A stretch of DNA of 64,000 nucleotides, from contig NC_022576.1 in assembly GCF_000477435.1 (NCBI RefSeq), positions 248,001 to 312,000 on the forward strand, written 5' to 3'. The notes below the pieces were generated by a model that worked only from the letters and a program-made list of their open reading frames with translations, was not told the origin of the DNA and did no database searches. This document shows, one piece after another, positions 18,925 to 28,157 of this stretch. Source of the DNA: Candidatus Symbiobacter mobilis CR (lineage in GTDB: Bacteria; Pseudomonadota; Gammaproteobacteria; Burkholderiales; Burkholderiaceae_C). Made by a program: the position numbers and the translations under genes. The stretch's first letter is position 1, and every line of letters starts with the position of its first letter.

Positions 18925-20547
18925 TCATTCCAGTTCTGTCACCACCCGAAACCCGATGTTGTCTTCCCGGCGGCTGACTGGGTACGCTGACCGGCTTGCG
19001 CTGCGTACCCCCTTGGCTGCTGTATCCCAGGAACCACCACGCAGGGTTCGTCGGGAGCAATCCCCCAGGGTGGTGGGCAGCCCGTTTTGGGGAATGTCCC
19101 GCAGGTCGGGGCTGTGGCAGTCTTGTGTCCACTCCCACACATTGCCTAGCAAGTCATGGAGCTTCCAAGGGTTGGCGGGAAAAGCGCCTGCCTCCGAGGT
19201 GCCTGGTCGGTTCGTACTGGCCCCACAGTCGCGGCAGCGAGCACTGCCATTGCCGATGTCATCCCCCCATGGTCGAGCGGTGCGCGTGCCAGCGCGTGCG
19301 GCGTATTCCCATTCGGATTCCGAAGGCAGGCGGTACGTGTACCCAGTCTTTTTGGAAAGCCAGTTCACATAGTGCTGCGCATCTTCCCAGCTTACGTGGA
19401 TCGCAGGCCGATTGCCGCGCCCCCATCCGTTGTCCTGCGGCCAATGGGTACAGCCCCCATCGAGCAGACACATCTCCCATTCCTGAAAACGCACCTCCAT
19501 TTTTCCGATGGCAAAGGGTTTGGCAAAGGTCACTTCCTTCTGTGGCCCTTCGCCAAGGTGGTGTCCCGGCTCGGTTTCGGGGGAACCAATCTGTACCCTG
19601 CCTGCGGGTAGCACATGCATCGTCGGGCAGCGTTCACAATCCCGAAACTCGTCATCCTTGATCGACCTGCCGGGTCTAGCAGACCGCGCAGCCCCAACTA
19701 CGGCATCACTACTGACCGTAGCGGCAGCAGTCATCGTTCCTGTAGGTGCTCCAATTGGGCGCAGAACCAGGTTGCCAGTCAGGGAAGTGGTTTCCCACGG
19801 AATCTGCTTGCCCCGGGTAGCTTGGGCTACCCCAAGGCGCGTGCGTTTGAATACGTCCTCGATGGTCAGATTCGGCTGTCCGAGTGCATTGAGCAAATGG
19901 GCCGTGTAGACCCCGTTTTCACCGGGGCGTCCGTCGATCGCCACATTCCCGGGGGAGGTGGCATAGGCAATCAGCATGCCCTGCGCTGCGTTGCTGACTG
20001 CGGCCAGCCCGCCACCGCCGCCACGGTTGCGGCCGAAAGGGTTGTTGCGGCAAGCATCCAGTATGACGACCTTGACCGGTGCCCCACTGCGCTCCAGCTC
20101 GTCGAGCACGTCCTGAAGCTTGATGGCGTTGTATTTCACAGCATCTTCTTGCTGCATGTCGTTGTCCGTGGGGATCAGATAGTTCTGCCCTTCCATCTGG
20201 ATGCCGTGGCCTGCAAAGTACACCAGCGCTACGCCTGCGCCACGCAGCCTTTCCCGAAAGTCTGTCAGTCCACGCAGCATGGCCGTGCGGTCGGCGTCGA
20301 TAAGTGTGTAGCCGGTCTCGAATTGCAGCTCATGCAATCGGATGGTCATTGCCTGGGCATCCAGCGGGGGGTTCGGCAAGGGCTGATTCTGGTATTTGCC
20401 GTTGCCGATGACCAGCGCTACCTTTCGCTGCATATTGATTGGGGTGGAAACTGGCGTACCCCCTCGCTCGGCTGTAGGCGGCGGGGGTACCGCAGTGGCC
20501 AGCGAGGCAGCCATCCATAGTGCAATGCCCCATAGGGTTTTCTTCAT
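18925..20547 (-). CDS. Caspase-domain protein fused to an FGE/sulfatase-modifying domain
   Basis: 540 residues. A signal peptide (to about residue 19) is followed by a caspase-like (peptidase C14) domain with His 114 (YFAGHGIQ) and Cys 166 (ILDACRNNP). A linker leads to an FGE/SUMF1-type domain (about residues 300-540) with VSWEDAQHYVNWLSKKTG, RLPSESEWEYAARAG and LLGNVWEWTQD. In bacteria such FGE-like domains often act as binding modules (DGR/EgtB-type fold) rather than as sulfatase activators. The start overlaps the upstream RCK-RyR stop (ATGA), with GAGG about 7 bases before. The pair is therefore likely co-translated. The caspase dyad looks intact; the FGE part probably binds target or ligand. 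Confidence 0.9.
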   Translation of the reverse strand: MKKTLWGIALWMAASLATAVPPPPTAERGGTPVSTPINMQRKVALVIGNGKYQNQPLPNPPLDAQAMTIRLHELQFETGYTLIDADRTAMLRGLTDFRERLRGAGVALVYFAGHGIQMEGQNYLIPTDNDMQQEDAVKYNAIKLQDVLDELERSGAPVKVVILDACRNNPFGRNRGGGGGLAAVSNAAQGMLIAYATSPGNVAIDGRPGENGVYTAHLLNALGQPNLTIEDVFKRTRLGVAQATRGKQIPWETTSLTGNLVLRPIGAPTGTMTAAATVSSDAVVGAARSARPGRSIKDDEFRDCERCPTMHVLPAGRVQIGSPETEPGHHLGEGPQKEVTFAKPFAIGKMEVRFQEWEMCLLDGGCTHWPQDNGWGRGNRPAIHVSWEDAQHYVNWLSKKTGYTYRLPSESEWEYAARAGTRTARPWGDDIGNGSARCRDCGASTNRPGTSEAGAFPANPWKLHDLLGNVWEWTQDCHSPDLRDIPQNGLPTTLGDCSRRTLRGGSWDTAAKGVRSASRSAYPVSRREDNIGFRVVTELE

Positions 20548-22898
20548 GGTGCTGCCTCGTGTGGTGGGCGCCGCAACACGCGCCCGGCTGCGTCCACGGC
20601 CCAATCGAAGCCCTGTGTGGGCAAGTCGCTGCCGTCAATGGACAACTGCAACACCCTATCCGGCTGCAAGGCAGGCATGGCGTCGCGTCGGTCGGGTAGG
20701 TACAGCACACCGGATGCCTGGCGCAGCAGGGTCAGCACCCGCGCCCGGGTAGGGTCGTCTGGCAACCCGCGCAGGTACCCATCCAAAGGTTCGGTGAGGA
20801 TCAAACCGATGCGCCCGCGCTTGGCAGCCTGCATGCGCTCGGCAACCCGCCACGCCAAGGCGCTGTCCGCCCCTAACCACAGCACAACGGCCTGTGGTGG
20901 TGCTGTGCAGGCCGTTGCCAATATGGTGTCGATGGCGTGGTCGAACGCTTCGGGAAAAGCCCACGGTGTACGCGGGCCACGCACAAGTAGATACTGGCAT
21001 CGACACAGTGCCCAGCCCATTTGCGCAAAAAGCTCCGGCATCTGCCGCACCACCTCGCGATCCAGCTCCCGCCGGTTCTCTGGCAACTCTTCCCACGGCA
21101 CGATGTCAGGGTGCTGTTTGCGGGCATCGTCACGCTCGGCTGCGTACTGCCACCCGGTCAGCAGACGCTGCACCATCCAGCGGTCGTGTTCTGTGCGGGA
21201 CAAGGCTTCCACTTGCGCGGCATTCCACTGGAAGGTGCCAGGTACCTCTTGGCGGGGCACCAGTGCAAGGCGCAGATCTTGCACCTTGATGAAGTGATGG
21301 TCTGCCGCCCATCGGTTGTCATCTTTCAGGTCTTCGGCCAGTAAGGGCCAGTGTTGCAGTGAGCGGCGGGAACCCAGCGCATCGCCACGTGCAAGGGAGT
21401 CATTGACGTAGCGCTCATGGATGCGTTCCGCCACGGCATCAAGCTGTTCGCCCATCAGGATTTCCTGTGCCACTTCCGCAGCAGTGCCAAAGTGCAGGAA
21501 CCATGGGTGCATTCCCAACGCCCCACGCAGTGCCTGTTTTCCTGGATGCACACAATGCAGGTACAGCGGCGGAAGGGGAAAGTTGGCTTGTACAAAAGCG
21601 CGCTGCACTGTCAGGGAAGCAGCCAGGTTTACCCCATCGTCTTCGTGGCAGAAATGGATGCCGGTGGGGTTGGGGAGCAGCGACAGCAAGTGGGACAACC
21701 CCGCTTCGCCCAGTTCCGCCGGTGCGGAAAGGAACACCATATTGGCCACGGCGCAGGCTCCAGGCCAACGGGCCAAAAAGGATGCACGGAATTCTTCGGC
21801 GTCGCGTCCCACCAGCGCCAGACTGGGGTATCGGGCCTGGCGCAAGGTGGCTACCGCCAATTCTTCCGCCAGGGGGGTGGTGCCCACGATCCATAGCCGA
21901 GGTGCTTGGTACCGTTCGGAATCTTGGAGCGTTGGTTGTGTATCGACATCGGCTGCGCATTGCTGGCATGGCGATGAATGCGGTGCAGACTGTCCTTGCC
22001 GGGGCAGCGTTTCCTCGTCTGTGCAACAAACCAGACTGGCCACCGGCTGCGAGGGAACACGCCAGAAATGCAGGGGGGCATCGCGCAGCAACCGGCGCAC
22101 CGCAATCTGTGCCGTAGAAAACAGTTTCCATTGCACCACCTCCCGCGCAGCAAACTGGTCGATCTGGCCACCCACACTCGCCCGCAAAAAGGGGTCGCCC
22201 ACGTGTACCAGCAACTGCAACGGGATGAGGGAGCGGTCGCGCTGTGCTGCGACGAGGCGAGCCACATGCACTGCTGCGTCGATGTTTTCGGTGTCACGCC
22301 CAGCAATGCAGGCTACCGTGTGTGCTGCGGCGATGCCGCTATGGATCAGGACGCGTTCATCGTCCCATCGTCCAGAGACGATTGCAGCACCTGCTTGCAA
22401 GGCTGCCCGGCGTGCGTCTTCGTTTTCCGCCACCACCAAAACCTGGCGCCCTGCACGCAGCCAGGGCTGCACCAGTTCCCATGTCACTGGGCACCATCCC
22501 AGCAACACGGCGTGCCCTCCGCGCTGCACCATCCACCGCCGCCGCAGGTAACGCCGCAGGCCCACTGCGCATCCTTCTGCGCACAACCACAGCCCCAATG
22601 CCGGCAGCACCCAGCGCCCCATCGGGGCAGGCCATGCAGCATCTGGCGTTGGCACTTGCCAGGGTGCCCAAACCAACCCCAGCGCCCCGAATGCAACACG
22701 CTGGGCATGGCGCACTTCGTCCCCCCACGGGGCCGGGGGCAGCCCTATGGCAAAGCCCCACAGCGCCAGCCCGTGCGCTGCCAAGAGCAGAAACACCGCA
22801 ACCACAACAGTGCGGCCACGCCAATCTGCCAACCCATGCCTAATGTCTGGATGTGCCATCGTGTGAAACACGGGTAACCGTGCAGTCCCCCAGCCCAT
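20544..22898 (-). CDS. Membrane RCK-like (TrkA-N)/RyR-domain protein, copy 1
   Basis: 784 residues. Two membrane helices lie near the N-terminus (about 30-55 and 90-112). A TrkA-N/RCK-like Rossmann segment (HAVLLGWCPVTWELV) follows, then a second Rossmann-like segment (LWIVGTTPLAEEL). An RyR domain has TEHDRWMVQRLLTGWQYA and DIVPWEELPE. A C-terminal alpha/beta region of about 150 residues (VVLWLGADSALAWRVAERM) resembles a nucleotide-binding fold. The first Rossmann loop lacks the classical GxGxxG. The layout resembles a two-helix channel with cytosolic RCK sensor, but no potassium selectivity filter is seen. The start is uncertain: TTG 22901, ATG 22898 or ATG 22859, none with a strong ribosome site. 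It overlaps the caspase-FGE gene (ATGA) and is divergent from the SIR2-TIR operon. Confidence 0.8.
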   Translation of the reverse strand: MGWGTARLPVFHTMAHPDIRHGLADWRGRTVVVAVFLLLAAHGLALWGFAIGLPPAPWGDEVRHAQRVAFGALGLVWAPWQVPTPDAAWPAPMGRWVLPALGLWLCAEGCAVGLRRYLRRRWMVQRGGHAVLLGWCPVTWELVQPWLRAGRQVLVVAENEDARRAALQAGAAIVSGRWDDERVLIHSGIAAAHTVACIAGRDTENIDAAVHVARLVAAQRDRSLIPLQLLVHVGDPFLRASVGGQIDQFAAREVVQWKLFSTAQIAVRRLLRDAPLHFWRVPSQPVASLVCCTDEETLPRQGQSAPHSSPCQQCAADVDTQPTLQDSERYQAPRLWIVGTTPLAEELAVATLRQARYPSLALVGRDAEEFRASFLARWPGACAVANMVFLSAPAELGEAGLSHLLSLLPNPTGIHFCHEDDGVNLAASLTVQRAFVQANFPLPPLYLHCVHPGKQALRGALGMHPWFLHFGTAAEVAQEILMGEQLDAVAERIHERYVNDSLARGDALGSRRSLQHWPLLAEDLKDDNRWAADHHFIKVQDLRLALVPRQEVPGTFQWNAAQVEALSRTEHDRWMVQRLLTGWQYAAERDDARKQHPDIVPWEELPENRRELDREVVRQMPELFAQMGWALCRCQYLLVRGPRTPWAFPEAFDHAIDTILATACTAPPQAVVLWLGADSALAWRVAERMQAAKRGRIGLILTEPLDGYLRGLPDDPTRARVLTLLRQASGVLYLPDRRDAMPALQPDRVLQLSIDGSDLPTQGFDWAVDAAGRVLRRPPHEAAP

Positions 22899-23142
22899 CA
22901 AACGCCGACTACGGTTGTCGGGAACGGAGGTGCCGAAGGAAGTGGTGTTGGTATATAAATCATAATTGATGCCAGATGAATACTGTAGAGGAATTGCACG
23001 TATAAATAGAATTGATTCAACGTATTGCGTAGAAAGTGCGGGCGTTCATGACTAAAAAACCTCTGTTCCTTGGTTATTTTGAACCAATTTTTTGCACCAT
23101 AGGAAACGGATTGTTCCCATGCCATCGATGACTGTTTCAATC

Positions 23143-23164
23143 TATCACTATCACTATCACTATC
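23143..23164. repeat. Short tandem repeat (TATCAC)x3.7
   Basis: Three full copies of TATCAC plus TATC lie 13 bases before the SIR2-TIR start codon, in an AT-rich intergenic region of 279 bp between divergent operons. No Shine-Dalgarno sits before this start. The repeat is in the leader, where copy-number change could alter expression. Confidence 0.8.
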
Positions 23165-23177
23165 TCCATGTTGCGCC

Positions 23178-24515
23178 ATGAACGACCTCACCACTTTTCC
23201 CTGGGACGACCTACTTTCCTATATCCGTGACCGCCGAGTGATTCCGGTCATTGGAAGCGGCGTACTGATGCCTGGCGACGACGGGCTGACGCTGTCTTGC
23301 TATCTGGCGCGACAGCTTGCATTGCGCTTGAAGCTGGAATACTTGCCCGGCGACGACCTGCGATCGGTGGCCGGGCGCTATGTGGGTGAGGGGGGCAAGC
23401 CGCGTGATTTGTACCTGCGGCTGGCAGCCTTGCTGAACGAGAACCCACCGCCACTGCCACCCGCTCTGCAACAACTGGCGGACATCACTGACTTTCCGCT
23501 GATGGTCACGCTGGGTGTGGACCCGCTGCTGGCCGATGCCGTGCGCGGGGCGCGGGGCAAAGTGGATGTGCGGGCCTTCAAGCCGCGATGGCGCAACAAG
23601 CAAGAGCATGATTTGCCCCTGCCCATTGAATCTCTGAGCCTGCCCACGGTCTATCACTTGCTGGGCAAAAGCTCCAATACCGCTGACCACGTTGTCACCG
23701 ACGAAGACCTGCTTGAATTCCTCAACGCGCTGCACGGCGAAACCCAGCGCCCTGAGCACCTCTTTGGCGCACTCGCCGAACAGCACCTGCTCATCCTGGG
23801 GGTTGATTTGCCCGACTGGGCCATGCGTTTGCTGTTGCGACTGTTGCGGGGTGACCTGCTGTCACGTCGGCGAGATTCCACCGAATACCTGGTCATGCCA
23901 TCGACCCACGACACACTGGCCGAATTTTTAAGCCAGTTTGGTGGCGACATCACCACCGTAAGCTCCGGCACCGAAGCCTTTGTGGCCGAACTGCACCGGC
24001 GCTGGATGGAAACACGCCCGCCAGTGCCTCAGTTAGGCGAAGACGAAGCCGCCTTGCCAGACCCCCGCACCTGCCACGGCAAAATTTTTATCAGCTACGC
24101 CAGCGAAGACCGTCCCGCCGTTGAAAAGTTGGCCAGACAACTCCATGACAGTGGCATCGATGCCTGGTTTGACCGTGACCGGCTGGAGAGCGGTGACCTC
24201 TATGCCCACAAAATTCAGGAAGCCATTCAGCGCTGCGACTTCTTTGTGCCCGTCATCTCGCAACACACCGAAGCGCGACTGGAAGGCTTTTTCAGACGCG
24301 AATGGCGCTGGGCCAGCGAACGCCAACACGCCCAACACCACAGCCGAGCATTTTTGCTGCCCGTAGTCATTGACAACACCCAGCCCTACGGTGCCCGTGT
24401 CGAAGAATCTTTCAATGCCACCCAGTGGACTTCAGCCCCCGACGGTGTGGTCGATGAGGCCTTTGTCACCCGACTGAGAAGTCTGGTGCGTGAACTGCGT
24501 CGAGGTGTCCGATGA
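23178..24515 (+). CDS. SIR2-like/TIR-domain protein, copy 1 (catalytic residues present)
   Basis: 445 residues. The N-terminal SIR2-like domain (about 15-255) has VIPVIGSGVL and PTVYHLLGK, in which His 160 is the likely catalytic position. A C-terminal TIR domain (about 300-430) starts KIFISYASEDRPAVEKL. DRDRLESGDLY holds Glu 337, which aligns with the catalytic Glu of NAD-cleaving TIR domains such as SARM1. Both domain types can destroy NAD+. The stop overlaps the nSTAND gene start (ATGA), so sensor and effector are probably made together. Prediction: activation by the nSTAND partner causes NAD+ depletion. No signal peptide, so cytoplasmic. Confidence 0.9.
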   Translation: MNDLTTFPWDDLLSYIRDRRVIPVIGSGVLMPGDDGLTLSCYLARQLALRLKLEYLPGDDLRSVAGRYVGEGGKPRDLYLRLAALLNENPPPLPPALQQLADITDFPLMVTLGVDPLLADAVRGARGKVDVRAFKPRWRNKQEHDLPLPIESLSLPTVYHLLGKSSNTADHVVTDEDLLEFLNALHGETQRPEHLFGALAEQHLLILGVDLPDWAMRLLLRLLRGDLLSRRRDSTEYLVMPSTHDTLAEFLSQFGGDITTVSSGTEAFVAELHRRWMETRPPVPQLGEDEAALPDPRTCHGKIFISYASEDRPAVEKLARQLHDSGIDAWFDRDRLESGDLYAHKIQEAIQRCDFFVPVISQHTEARLEGFFRREWRWASERQHAQHHSRAFLLPVVIDNTQPYGARVEESFNATQWTSAPDGVVDEAFVTRLRSLVRELRRGVR

Positions 24516-27500
24516 ACGCCACCCCCACCCCCGATAGCCTGAGCCGCGAACGTCCCTGGCCCGGGTTGGCTGCCTACACCGAAGCCGACAGCGCCTACTT
24601 CTTTGGCCGTGAAGCTGAGGCCGAAGACCTGACCCGTCGCATCCGCCGCGAACGCCTGACCGTGCTGTTTGGCCAATCAGGCCTGGGCAAAACCTCGCTG
24701 CTGCAAGCCGGACTCTTCCCCCGCCTGCGTGCAGTTGACCTGCAACCCATCTACCTGCGCCTGGACTACACCACCCAGGCACGCCCGCTGGCCCAACAGG
24801 TGCTGGCCGAAATCACCGCCGTCATCCAGCGCGAAGCACTCGATGCCCCCTTACCCCAACCAGATGAAGGGCTGTGGGACTACTTTCATCGCCGCGACCT
24901 GGAATGGTGGAGCGCTCGCAACCGCTTGCTGACCCCCGTGCTGGTATTTGACCAGTTTGAAGAAATTTTTACCCTGGGCCGCGCCGATGCCCAACGCAGC
25001 CAGACCTTTCTGGACGAACTGGCCGACCTGATTGAAAACCGCCAGCCCGATCAAGCCCCCGCTGACGGGCAGGACAACGGCCAAGTGGTGGGCAAACTGC
25101 TGCTGAGCTTTCGGGAAGACTTTTTACCCGACTTTGAAGCGCTCAAAGGACGCATCCACTCGCTATTTTTGAACCGCCTGCGACTGGAACGCCTGAGCGG
25201 CAGCGCAGCGTGCAAGGTGCTGGAAGACTCTGGCGGCCAGTTGCTGGCACCAGGGCTGGCAGAAAACATCGTGCGCTTTGTGGCAGCCGAAAAGAAACCG
25301 CGCCCGCTCCAGGAACTGACCATCGAACCAGCGCTGCTCTCGGTGGTTTGTCGCGAACTCAACGAACGGCGCATCAGCCGGCACGCCGACCAGATTGGTG
25401 CGGACATGCTGGAGCTGGGGCAACATGAAATTTTGCGCGAACTGGTAGCACGGGCACTGATCCATCAACCTGCCGCCCTGGTCGAAGGACTGGAAGAACA
25501 CCTGCTGACCGACGGAGGCCACCGCGCCCAGTACCCGCTGCAAGACCTGATGCAGCGCACCGGTGTGGGGCGAGATGCCATTCAGGGCCTGGTCACCCAG
25601 CGCATTTTGCGCATGGAGCCACGCGGCGACGTGGAGTGGCTAGAACTCACCCACGACCTGCTGGCCCCCGTGGTCAGAGAAAACCGAGACCGAAGGCGCG
25701 AAGCGGTGGAACGGGAAAAGAACCGGCGCAAGCTGAAAAGGATGTGGGCGTTTGCGGGTGCCATGGTGGTATTGGTGCTGGTGATGGCGGGGTTAAGCTG
25801 GAAGATGTTTGAGGCGAGGGAGGAGACTGCCATAGCCTTGGCTGAATCCCGCAAGCAGCAGGCTCTGGCCCATGCACAGGCAAAGGTGGTGCTTGCACGA
25901 TCATTGGCCATGCAGGCCAATGAGATATTGGGGGGGCGTTCGGCTTACCCGTGGGTGCTGGGGTCTTTGCTGGCGCTGGAGGCCCATGCCATTGCCCCGG
26001 ACTTTGTAACCCGGGGGGCACTGCTCAACGCCAGACAGCGCAATGAAGTGCCATCGTCTGTCTTGTTCGCAGGCACCATAATCATTGCAGTCGCCTATAG
26101 CCCGGACGGCAAGGTTCTCGCTTCGGGCAGTGCCGACAACACCGTGCGGTTGTGGGACGTTGCCACCCGCAAACCCTTGGGCGAGCCTTTGCGGGGGCAT
26201 GAAGATATTGTCAGTTCCGTCGCCTTTAGCCCGGACGGCAAGGTGCTCGCTTCGGGCAGTCTGGACAAGACCGTGCGGTTGTGGGACGTTGCCACCCGCG
26301 AACCTTTGGGAGAGCCTTTGCGGGGGCATGAAGCTGATGTCAAATCAGTCGCATTCAGCCCAGATGGCAAGGTGCTCGCTTCGGGCAGTGATGACAAGAC
26401 CGTGCGGTTGTGGGACGTTGCCACCCGCAAACCCTTGGGCGAGCCTTTGCGGGGGCATGAAGCTGAAGTCAGTTCCGTCGCCTTTAGCCCGGACGGCAAG
26501 GTGCTCGCTTCGGGCAGTTGGGACAAGACCGTGCGGTTGTGGGACGTTGCCACGCGCAAACCCTTGGGCGAGCCTTTGCGGGGGCATGAAGAGAGTGTCC
26601 GTTCCGTCGCCTTTAGCCCGGACGGCAAGGTGCTCGCTTCGGGCAGTTGGGACAAGACCGTGCGGTTGTGGGACGTTGCCACGCGCAAACCCTTGGGCGA
26701 GCCTTTGCGGGGGCATGAAGCTGATGTCTATTCCATCACCTTTAGCCCGGACGGCAAGGTGCTCGCTTCGGGCAGTATGGACGAGACCGTGCGGTTGTGG
26801 GACGTTGCCACGCGCAAACCCTTGGGCGAGCCTTTGCGGGGGCATGAAGCTGATGTCTATTCCATCACCTTTAGCCCGGACGGCAAGGTGCTCGCTTCGG
26901 GCAGTATGGACGACACCGTGCGGTTGTGGGACGTTGCCACGCGCAAACCCTTGGGCGAGCCTTTGCGGGGGCATGAAGCTGATGTCTATTCCATCACCTT
27001 TAGCCCGGACGGCAAGGTGCTCGCTTCGGGCAGTTGGGACGACACCGTGCGGTTGTGGGACGTTGCCACCCGAAAGCCCTTGGGCGAGCCTTTAGGGCAT
27101 GAAAAGGGGGTCAATTCCGTCGCCTTTAGCCCGGACGGCAAGGTGCTCGCTTCGGGCAGTATGGACGAGACCGTGCGGTTGTGGGACGTTGCCACCCACA
27201 AACCCTTGGGCGAGCCTTTGCGGGGGCATGAAGCTGATGTCAGTTCCGTCGCCTATAGCCCGGACGGCAAGGTGCTCGCTTCGGGCAGTCTGGACAAGAC
27301 CGTGCGGTTGTGGGACGTTGCCACCCGAAAGCCCTTGGGCGAGCCTTTAGGGCATGAAGACTGGGTAACTTCCGTCGCCTATAGCCCGGACGGCAAGGTG
27401 CTCGCTTCGGGCAGTGACGACAACACCGTGCAGTTGTGGGACGTTGCCACCCACAAACCCTTGGGCGAGCCTTTGCGGGGGCATGAAGCTGATGTCAATT

Positions 27501-27970
27501 CCGTCGCCTTTAGCCCAGATGGCAAGGTGCTAGCTTCGGGCAGTCATGACAGTACCGTGCGGTTGTGGGACGTTGCCACCCGCAAACCCTTGGGCGAGCC
27601 TTTGCGGGGGCATGAAGATATTGTCAGTTCCGTCGCCTTTAGCCCGGACGGCAAGGTGCTTGCTTCGGGCAGTGTGGACAAGACCGTGCGGTTGTGGGAC
27701 GTTGCCACGCGCAAACCCTTGGGCGAGCCTTTGCGGGGGTATGAAAGCCTGGTCACTTCCGTCGCCTTTAGCCCGGACGGCAAGGTGCTTGCTTCGGGCA
27801 GTTGGGACCACACCGTGCTGCTTTGGGACATCAACCAGGCCAGTTGGCGGGACCACCTGTGCCAATGTGTCGGCCGCAACCTGACCCGCGCGGAATGGCA
27901 AGAGTTTCTTGGCGATTTGCTGCCCTACCGCAAAACTTGCCCTAACTTGCCCCTTGATGCCGACCGTTGA
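24512..27970 (+). CDS. nSTAND NTPase with 14 WD40 repeats, copy 1
   Basis: 1152 residues. An N-terminal nSTAND P-loop NTPase has Walker A GQSGLGKTSLL (about residue 53-63) and Walker B/sensor LVFDQFEEIF. A winged-helix-like segment follows, then one membrane helix (about 414-432) with a short coiled coil, and 14 WD40 repeats of 43 residues (two lack Arg-Gly and have 41). The repeats are nearly identical (consensus FSPDGKVLASGS.D.TVRLW), which fits two seven-bladed propellers. A conserved tail contains RNLTRAEWQEFLGD. It overlaps the SIR2-TIR gene by ATGA. Family knowledge: STAND proteins oligomerise on ligand binding to their repeats. Inference: the WD40 array is the ligand sensor and the SIR2-TIR protein the effector. 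Confidence 0.92.
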   Translation: MNATPTPDSLSRERPWPGLAAYTEADSAYFFGREAEAEDLTRRIRRERLTVLFGQSGLGKTSLLQAGLFPRLRAVDLQPIYLRLDYTTQARPLAQQVLAEITAVIQREALDAPLPQPDEGLWDYFHRRDLEWWSARNRLLTPVLVFDQFEEIFTLGRADAQRSQTFLDELADLIENRQPDQAPADGQDNGQVVGKLLLSFREDFLPDFEALKGRIHSLFLNRLRLERLSGSAACKVLEDSGGQLLAPGLAENIVRFVAAEKKPRPLQELTIEPALLSVVCRELNERRISRHADQIGADMLELGQHEILRELVARALIHQPAALVEGLEEHLLTDGGHRAQYPLQDLMQRTGVGRDAIQGLVTQRILRMEPRGDVEWLELTHDLLAPVVRENRDRRREAVEREKNRRKLKRMWAFAGAMVVLVLVMAGLSWKMFEAREETAIALAESRKQQALAHAQAKVVLARSLAMQANEILGGRSAYPWVLGSLLALEAHAIAPDFVTRGALLNARQRNEVPSSVLFAGTIIIAVAYSPDGKVLASGSADNTVRLWDVATRKPLGEPLRGHEDIVSSVAFSPDGKVLASGSLDKTVRLWDVATREPLGEPLRGHEADVKSVAFSPDGKVLASGSDDKTVRLWDVATRKPLGEPLRGHEAEVSSVAFSPDGKVLASGSWDKTVRLWDVATRKPLGEPLRGHEESVRSVAFSPDGKVLASGSWDKTVRLWDVATRKPLGEPLRGHEADVYSITFSPDGKVLASGSMDETVRLWDVATRKPLGEPLRGHEADVYSITFSPDGKVLASGSMDDTVRLWDVATRKPLGEPLRGHEADVYSITFSPDGKVLASGSWDDTVRLWDVATRKPLGEPLGHEKGVNSVAFSPDGKVLASGSMDETVRLWDVATHKPLGEPLRGHEADVSSVAYSPDGKVLASGSLDKTVRLWDVATRKPLGEPLGHEDWVTSVAYSPDGKVLASGSDDNTVQLWDVATHKPLGEPLRGHEADVNSVAFSPDGKVLASGSHDSTVRLWDVATRKPLGEPLRGHEDIVSSVAFSPDGKVLASGSVDKTVRLWDVATRKPLGEPLRGYESLVTSVAFSPDGKVLASGSWDHTVLLWDINQASWRDHLCQCVGRNLTRAEWQEFLGDLLPYRKTCPNLPLDADR
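26085..27830 (+). repeat. Fourteen tandem about 129-bp WD40-coding repeats
   Basis: Direct repeats of 129 bp (123 bp where Arg-Gly is missing), almost identical in DNA. Differences cluster in the two codons after GHE, the codon between V and S before (V)AFSPDG, and the two codons in GS.D.TV. This DNA also forms one arm of a long inverted repeat with 32724-34425. Confidence 0.9.
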
Positions 27971-28157
27971 TGCCGCGTGGGAACCAGTGGTAGTTCAGCT
28001 TGGCTTGCCCAATCGGTAAGGGGAACCTGGCATCCAGCCGCTGCAAGCTCCTCGGATCGCGCCAGAATGTCAGCGCATGGCAGGTCTGCGATAGGGCTGT
28101 GAGCCTACTGCTGCGGCTTGTCGTGGATACATCGATGAACGATGGGGAGTACGGTCC

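Noticed and set aside
22898..23194. 98-codon minus-strand ORF between the divergent operons
   Set aside because: Its start overlaps the TATCAC repeat and the composition is that of intergenic AT-rich DNA; no motif or ribosome site.
26085..27830. CRISPR-like array of regular repeats
   Set aside because: Units are 129 bp, directly adjacent without spacers, and encode WD40 blades in frame.
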